DNA from: Kappaphycus alvarezii
Lineage: Eukaryota > Rhodophyta > Florideophyceae > Gigartinales > Solieriaceae
Direction: 5' to 3'
Length of the DNA stretch: 64,000 nt
Assembly: GCA_002205965.3 (NCBI GenBank)
Contig: NADL03000487.1
Location: forward strand, 434,001-498,000
The notes under the pieces were generated by a model. It did not search any database, was not told where the DNA came from, and saw only the letters and a program-made list of their open reading frames with translations. Each line of letters starts with the position of its first letter. Position 1 is the first letter of the stretch. Shown here in pieces: positions 58,498 to 64,000 of this stretch. Made by a program: the position numbers and the translations under genes.

Positions 58498-58665
58498 CGA
58501 TTTAGTATTAATTTGATGCCCTACCACATTAACATTACGGCGATATGTAGTAATACATTGATTTCTAGAATTGTGGTATTCGTAATTAAATTTAAGATCT
58601 TTTAATGTTTTTTCTAACATTTCTTTATTCTTTATGGATGTATGTATACGACTTAAATGTGACAT
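58498..58665 (-). pseudogene. ycf35: Ycf35-like (DUF1257) N-terminal fragment, plastid-derived
   Basis: ATG at 58665 (minus) starts M-S-H-L-S-R-I-H-T-S-I-K-N-K and continues L-E-K-T-L-K-D-L-K-F-N-Y, then V-N-V-V-G-H-Q-I-N-T-K. This fits the Ycf35 start 'MSHFsxIkTxikNkeiLxKtLxDL', ~120 residues long, encoded in red algal plastids and in cyanobacteria, role unknown. After ~56 residues the match ends although the frame runs open to 58324, so the gene is truncated. Nearby DNA shows no other plastid gene and the rest of the window is nuclear-type, so this is probably a plastid insertion in the nucleus. Contamination with plastid reads is unlikely for such a short piece. Confidence 0.6.
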
Positions 58666-61600
58666 TTTCTGTTAATTTTGTCAGGATGAGTTTGTGTGAT
58701 GAATTTGTGTAGTAAGCTGTGTGAATTATTGTTGAACAGTGTCATGTATTGATACTATTGTTTTTATGTTATGTAAGTATGTGACTGGAAGTATTGAATG
58801 TCTCTGGTTGCTGGTTTGGTTATGCTCGGAACTATTGTTGAAAGTGGGTATGAGTTTGACGTAGTACATAAATTAAAGTTTGCTAAGACTCTGAATAAAA
58901 TCTCAATCAGAGCTGGAGAACTGCTGTTGCAATCAACCATCATTTCTCTCCAGCCTGCCCATTCCATCAATTAATTGTATCAGTGAGCTTACCATTTGAG
59001 CAAATAAATATGATAATTCCAAGATTAGTGATAGGAGATGGAGAGAAAAACGTCATTGATGAGAAAAGTGGAGAGGTCGGGATACTTTTCAAATAGATGT
59101 TATAATCATGCCACTTCGTAAAGAAAGGAAGATTAAACTATTAGAATTATTACTGTTGAATCTAAAGTAAGTTTTTTCCATTGCAAATTCATAAATATCA
59201 AAAAAAAAATTCATAAAACAGGCTGTAAGGTGGCCTGCCTTCTAAGCAAATTAACCTATTCTTTGTACAATCAAGGAGGAAATATTCCTCTTTGAAAGTT
59301 CTTTCTAAGCTTAGTAATGAAGCCAAGGAGAGCTATTCACACACAGGGTGTCTTCTCTTACCATTTAAGACCTAAATAACTCCTTACTATGCTGTTCCAG
59401 AAGTAACCACGAAGTATGCTCATTTACTACTATAGGATGGAACTTATCGGAGGAAAAAGACATAGGGAATTTACTAGGTCGTTTATTCGCGATTATAAAG
59501 AACTTCATGTCTTCATCCATTTATATATTAATATTTGCAAATGATTCGATTCATTGGGAGGCCTACTAATTCCAGAAGATTATTACCAACTATTACGAAG
59601 AGTTACGTTTTCGTTCCGAAATGGGAGGGTTATAGAAGCAGGTCCAAATTTTGTGGAAGTAATATATCATTCCTCTGTCGCACTTATGAGAAAAGAGCTA
59701 CTGGATACCACTTAAAGACCAATATTGATGTTGTCCATTTGATTTTCTATATCTCAAGAACTTACAAAATTTATATCCTAAGGAGTACAAGTTGCCCTCG
59801 GATATGTATAATGACTAGTGCTATAACATTATTGGGAACCCCATACCACTCCTTGTCGCAATAGAATCGCTATTGGTGACGAATATGCTCTGATGCCGTT
59901 GCAATGACACAACAAGGGACTTCAAATCAAGGTAAACCTTCGAATAGCTACAGAGGATCTTAAAATCCCCATAAATGAGTGTTGAAACCTATAACGTTGC
60001 TGAATGATGCAGAATCTCCCAATTGGTGGCTAAGAATCATAAATTTGCCTATATGACTCTCTACATGATTTGTTAAAGATTAAAAGATAGGAGAAGAGGT
60101 CATTTTACAAATATTTGGGTATTCGCATTTGTTTTCCGGGCACTCATATAGGCAATCTCAACAGGAACATTTCTGTCCTCATGTTCCGGATTTTTTCATT
60201 TTAGACACCCGTTACCAGAGCCGCCGTCGGAAATTTTCAAATATTACGTCTACTATCTCATATCTGTACATTTCCATACGTCTCCATTGCCCTCAAGGCT
60301 ATATTCCACGCCATTTCATTTATTAACGCACATTGGTGCAGGCTTCTACCTTCGAAAGAGGAGATAGACTCAGCCACGAGCTTTCCTTGGAAGAATTCGC
60401 AAAAAAGAATGAAATTTACTGCCTTTTGTATTTCTCGCCAGACCCAGAGACTTCATCTGTTGAAATGCCTTCAATCTCCTTCTGAGGGAAGCAATATAGT
60501 TATAGTAGGTAAAATTCAATACAAAGATCCCCTCTCTGCTCTTTATTGCTTGTATGGCGGGTCTTTTGCAGTTAAGGCCGTGCTACGGCTTAATAATAGG
60601 ATGAAGAGCGGCTTTTTCTTGATCTTCGGCTATGAAAATGACTTGAATGGCACGTCAGTTGATTCCATGAGCTTTGCGAAGACAGGATATAAGGATTTTA
60701 TCGTATACATCAAGTTTCTACGAGAAATTTCTCCTGTTTAACAAGTTAGCATAAACGGGTCGCTGCCTGTTAACCTGTCCATGATGCGACCTTGTGCCAC
60801 GATACCCATAATATTCATCAATCTTAGTACATAATGGTCGATAATAGAATCAAAGCTTTCAAATATTAATGAAATGGAATAACCCTTACGAGATCAAACA
60901 CACGAACGCGATAATTCAACCTCTTAACATCTCTGAATGCGGCGAAAGAATGAAGCGTTTATAACAATGCCTGCCAGGTCACGACTGATCCCAATGCCAA
61001 TATACACTCTTGAAGGGTAGTAAACCCGATAAATTTGGGTGCTCGTAGACGTGTCAAGGCACGTAGCCCTTCGATCCATGAAGACCTTCGAGTGGGTATG
61101 ATCTTTCCTCGTGAAAAGAAAGGCGGTGGCGGAGGTTTCGCCCAACGAGTCATGTATTACGACTGATCTTTCTGCAGCTTTATGAGATATTCCCTGCTGA
61201 CCCTGTCTATTGTTTAGACATTCTAATTCACGTAGTTACTACCTCCCCATCTCAGGAAATAGCCTTCCTACATGCCTTATCACTGAAGCGCCTCAAATAC
61301 TCCCGTTTTTCTGAGGGATGAAATGTAGGGGTCGAAAAGCGGGACTTGGCAGCAGAGCTGAAGTGGCAAACAGATTTCTCCAGGTTCGATGCTTTTCTAG
61401 ATTTCAGAGCGTGTGGAGTAGTATATCTCCTTTTTAAGAGCTCAGTAGACCGTAAATGAGCGAAATACTCACCTCGAGGAATTTTCAAGGGGAATTTGAT
61501 CTGTACTGCATCAATTGCGTCCGACTCTGTCTTTTGCGGTGATGTCTAACGTGAGAAATGTTCATTGAACTGACCATTCCTAGACGGTAGAAATGATACA

Positions 61601-62400
61601 GACCACTTCCGATGACTTTCTTGTCTGCTTCATATGTTTTCGATTCGTAGATAAGAGTTGGGAACAAAGTCTTGCAAAACTCGTCGAGGGATGAGCCAGA
61701 AGCTAAGAATATCGAAGCCAAGAATATCGTATCATCCCTTGGGATAGAGCTGACATCTTTGTGGATATCAGACATATCTCAAGATATATTTGCTTCACTT
61801 GACTGGTTATGACAGATAGCTGGGGGTTTCGGAACAGTTAACGGTCTAGTACTCCCACTTTCAGTTTTTGGTACCAATTTCCATTCGTCTGTTCGAGATA
61901 TTCAACTCTTTCTACGATTCAAGACAATGATAATTCCAAGAAAGAAAATAAAAAATTTGTTCACACGCAGAAATTATTACCCCTAATGCTTCTCTGTATA
62001 GTTTTTTGTTTCCTTTACGCGACAAAATTCCAATTTCTTCATACTATTTTAGTACAAGTATATCTCTCGTTTAACAGTGATTCATTAAGTAATCTCTGTT
62101 TGTTTGATCTTCTTGGACCTGAAATGCCTTTTTTATGATCAAGATATCTACACGTAATTTTCGTCGGAAATTATCCATATTGAGACGAATTTCACCGATT
62201 CCCACTGCAGGACTAATTTCCGCCTTTTTTTGTTCAACAAGCCTGTCAAACGTAACATTTATAGGCTATTTATGCCAATCGGGTGCGGATTAGAAATGTA
62301 CGGACTTCTCACTCGCCCTATTTCCAAATCCAACAAATTTCGCCCGACCACCGTCTGACCTCTTTTTCTTTCCGGCTTATCGACGGTAGCACTGCAAACA
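58666..62400. other. AT-rich stretch, no recognisable gene
   Basis: Frames at 59535-59864 (+), 60129-60326 (+), 61252-61488 (-) and 61485-61775 (-) have protein-like composition but no motif. The last contains a short duplication (F-L-A-S-I-F-L-A-S). Confidence 0.35.
60409..60741 (+). CDS. unrecognised 110-residue ORF
   Basis: ATG at 60409 to a TAA at 60739. It contains E-G-S-N-I-V-I-V-G-K-I-Q-Y-K, A-L-Y-C-L-Y-G-G-S-F-A-V-K-A-V and F-F-L-I-F-G-Y-E-N-D. No signal peptide or clear membrane helix. It could be part of an old element; family unknown. Confidence 0.25.
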   Translation: MKFTAFCISRQTQRLHLLKCLQSPSEGSNIVIVGKIQYKDPLSALYCLYGGSFAVKAVLRLNNRMKSGFFLIFGYENDLNGTSVDSMSFAKTGYKDFIVYIKFLREISPV

Positions 62401-63001
62401 TGGAAACACAAGAGAGCCAGTCACTATGTTTGTGGTTCTTCATCTCGTAGAGATGGAAGCGCAAGACGCGGCGGTAAGAGAAAGTTGGAAAAGGGAGAAA
62501 GTAAACGAGAGGGGTTCTTCAAGAGGTGGGTGGCCCTGAAAACGATCTTAAGGATAGAAAAAGACGACGAGGAGGATGAGTCCGACGATTGAGGAGAGGA
62601 GGTCGAGGAGTTCGAGATGAGAAGGGGATAGCGGAACAAATAAAACCTCATGGGAACGGACGAATTGTATGAACCAGGTGGTCCCCACAATATGTTCGGT
62701 GAGGGGGTCTCTCGTTGAGTCTTATATATCATCTACAGAGGTAGAAAATCGTGAGCCGTTTACAAGTTTTTGTAGGGACTACATGGGTACTCACGATGTC
62801 TTGAGGGAAGCGATAGTTTCTGATCTAGAGGACTAAGATTAGTAGTGAGGTATAAAACTTGTAGGGTTCACTCGGGTTACTGGGCAGACGTCTCCGTACG
62901 GTAACGCGAGGATGTCGGTAGCGTGGTAGATCTGGAAGGTAAAGGTCTTCTAACTGCGAGGGACCACCGAGCGGAAAGACAAGGGAAACACAAGGTCAAG
63001 G

Positions 63002-63253
63002 TTGGCTCACTCTCGGGACGAGTTTACCGGTCTGCGGTTGGGAAAGCTACGGAGAGACGGTGACGAAGCGATAGAAGCCAAAGGGGAACTAGTACCGTGC
63101 GGAGTAAACGGTAGTAAAAGGGAAGTAGTAAAAGTAGCTGGATTGCTTCGAGGTGAAAGAGTGCTTACCTCTTTACTTGACGGGCAGCGGAAGGATATTG
63201 CAGTTAAATATCTGCTAAGTCCGTCCGGAGTACAATATGGCCTTGCACTGTAA
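63002..63253 (+). CDS. unrecognised 83-codon open frame
   Basis: No ATG; the frame opens upstream through S-R-L-A-H-S-R-D-E-F. It is rich in charged residues (L-R-R-D-G-D-E-A-I-E-A-K-G-E-L-V) and ends at L-S-P-S-G-V-Q-Y-G-L-A-L then TAA. It may be a fragment of a larger broken gene; family unknown. Confidence 0.25.
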   Translation: MAHSRDEFTGLRLGKLRRDGDEAIEAKGELVPCGVNGSKREVVKVAGLLRGERVLTSLLDGQRKDIAVKYLLSPSGVQYGLAL

Positions 63254-63366
63254 CCCTAATGGTCCTATGCACGCTGGCCCTAATTTCTACAAAATATCAC
63301 GCATTACACTAAACCCATTATACTAAACCCCCTGTGCAGTGTTGCCATTAATATCCTTACCGTACC

Positions 63367-63408
63367 GTTTACAAGCCTTTGTACACGGTGTACAAGCCTT
63401 TTTACACT
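63367..63408. repeat. short direct repeat with central palindrome
   Basis: GTTTACAAGCCTTTGTACAC is followed at once by GGTGTACAAGCCTTTTTACAC. The junction GTACACGGTGTAC is nearly self-complementary. It could be the end of a small inverted-repeat element. Confidence 0.55.
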
Positions 63409-64000
63409 GCCCAGCAATGTTACCGTTTCGGTTTGCGTCGCGCCACGTCATTCCTGTCAACCCACAAGTACAGTCCGGGTTCGGCCATCACCTTTTTATC
63501 ATTCCGCGTCGGTGTTTACCGCGAGGGTGCCACTACACCAATGTGAGGAATTGGTTTTTTTATTTCTGTTAAAATATCTTTTGTCCAATTCGCTGCTCCC
63601 ACATGAATCTTTTCGTGTATTTTTTGGTTTTATTTATTTATTTATTTTAGTTTTAGAGATTTTAGTTCGGGAAATGCAAGTCTACTTATGCTGTATTGCG
63701 GGCATTTGAGGGCTTATGAGTCCCATGAACTTGTTACGGAACCACATTGATGGATCTACAATACAGAGAATGTAGCGGTTCCACTAACATACACCAAATA
63801 TGTCTTTTCTGTCTCCGCTACTTGTACCAAATTCTATATTTCCGAACAATACTGCTCTAACACGCCCATTGCTTCACCACCAAACTCCGTCAGCTGAGCA
63901 CTTCTCCTCACAGCCCCCGTTGCCCCTAGCTGTTCCCTCCCTCCAGCACCTCTCCACCTTCGGGGCTGGTACTATTGTACACCGTGCCATGATCATCCAG

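Larger units (their letters stand above)
62401..64000. other. GC-richer end of the window, little recognisable
   Basis: A minus-strand frame at 62424-62732 is Ser/Pro-rich (S-N-S-S-T-S-S-P-Q-S-S). Runs of TTTATTTATTTATTTTAG lie near 63638. From about 63860 the plus strand becomes C-rich and may begin a coding region that continues beyond the window. Confidence 0.3.

Noticed and set aside
1-64000. CRISPR array, rRNA or tRNA genes
   Set aside because: No regularly spaced repeats and no convincing tRNA fold or rRNA segment were seen; the tRNA-like match at 44110 is a primer site, not a gene.

Overview
The window is nuclear-type eukaryotic DNA and is almost entirely transposable-element debris. 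I see no operons and no bacterial gene packing. The best hint of lineage is a short minus-strand open segment near 58.6 kb whose first ~56 codons read like Ycf35 (DUF1257), a plastid-encoded protein of red algae and cryptophytes. Together with red-algal-looking Ty1/copia sequence, this suggests a red alga, probably a florideophyte. That placement is an inference. Base composition is patchy: roughly 0-16 kb, 36-40.7 kb, the copia interiors and 50.6-62 kb are AT-rich, while 19.6-34 kb, 41-43.5 kb, 49.1-50.6 kb and 62.4-64 kb are much richer in GC. Layout: 0-19 kb holds worn relics: a gag-like piece at 0.1 kb, a piggyBac-like piece at 1.9 kb, a DDE_Tnp_4 (PIF/Harbinger- or IS5-like) transposase at 7.3-8.1 kb, and an unnamed frame broken only by two TGA codons at 9.0-9.7 kb. 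From 20.8 to 43.5 kb there are many fragments of a non-LTR retroelement with a reverse transcriptase followed by a zinc-finger and restriction-like endonuclease (RLE) region. Between them lie the only clear cellular gene, a secreted tyrosinase (23.4-24.9 kb, minus strand), and a decayed DDE transposon with a YqaJ-like segment between its second and third acidic motifs (30.1-32.3 kb). From 36.3 to 49.1 kb one Ty1/copia family appears three times: a diverged solo LTR, a truncated 3' half on the minus strand, and a full-length copy on the plus strand with both LTRs, an initiator-tRNA-type primer site and a polypurine tract. From 52.6 to 58.2 kb two related ~168 bp direct repeats bracket 5.2 kb of worn sequence that may be another LTR element. 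The rest is unassigned. Many of the frame breaks sit in homopolymer runs, and paired copies are broken at different runs. This could mean uncorrected long-read indels rather than true decay, so several 'pseudogenes', including the tyrosinase, may be intact in the organism. I found no CRISPR array, rRNA or convincing tRNA gene.
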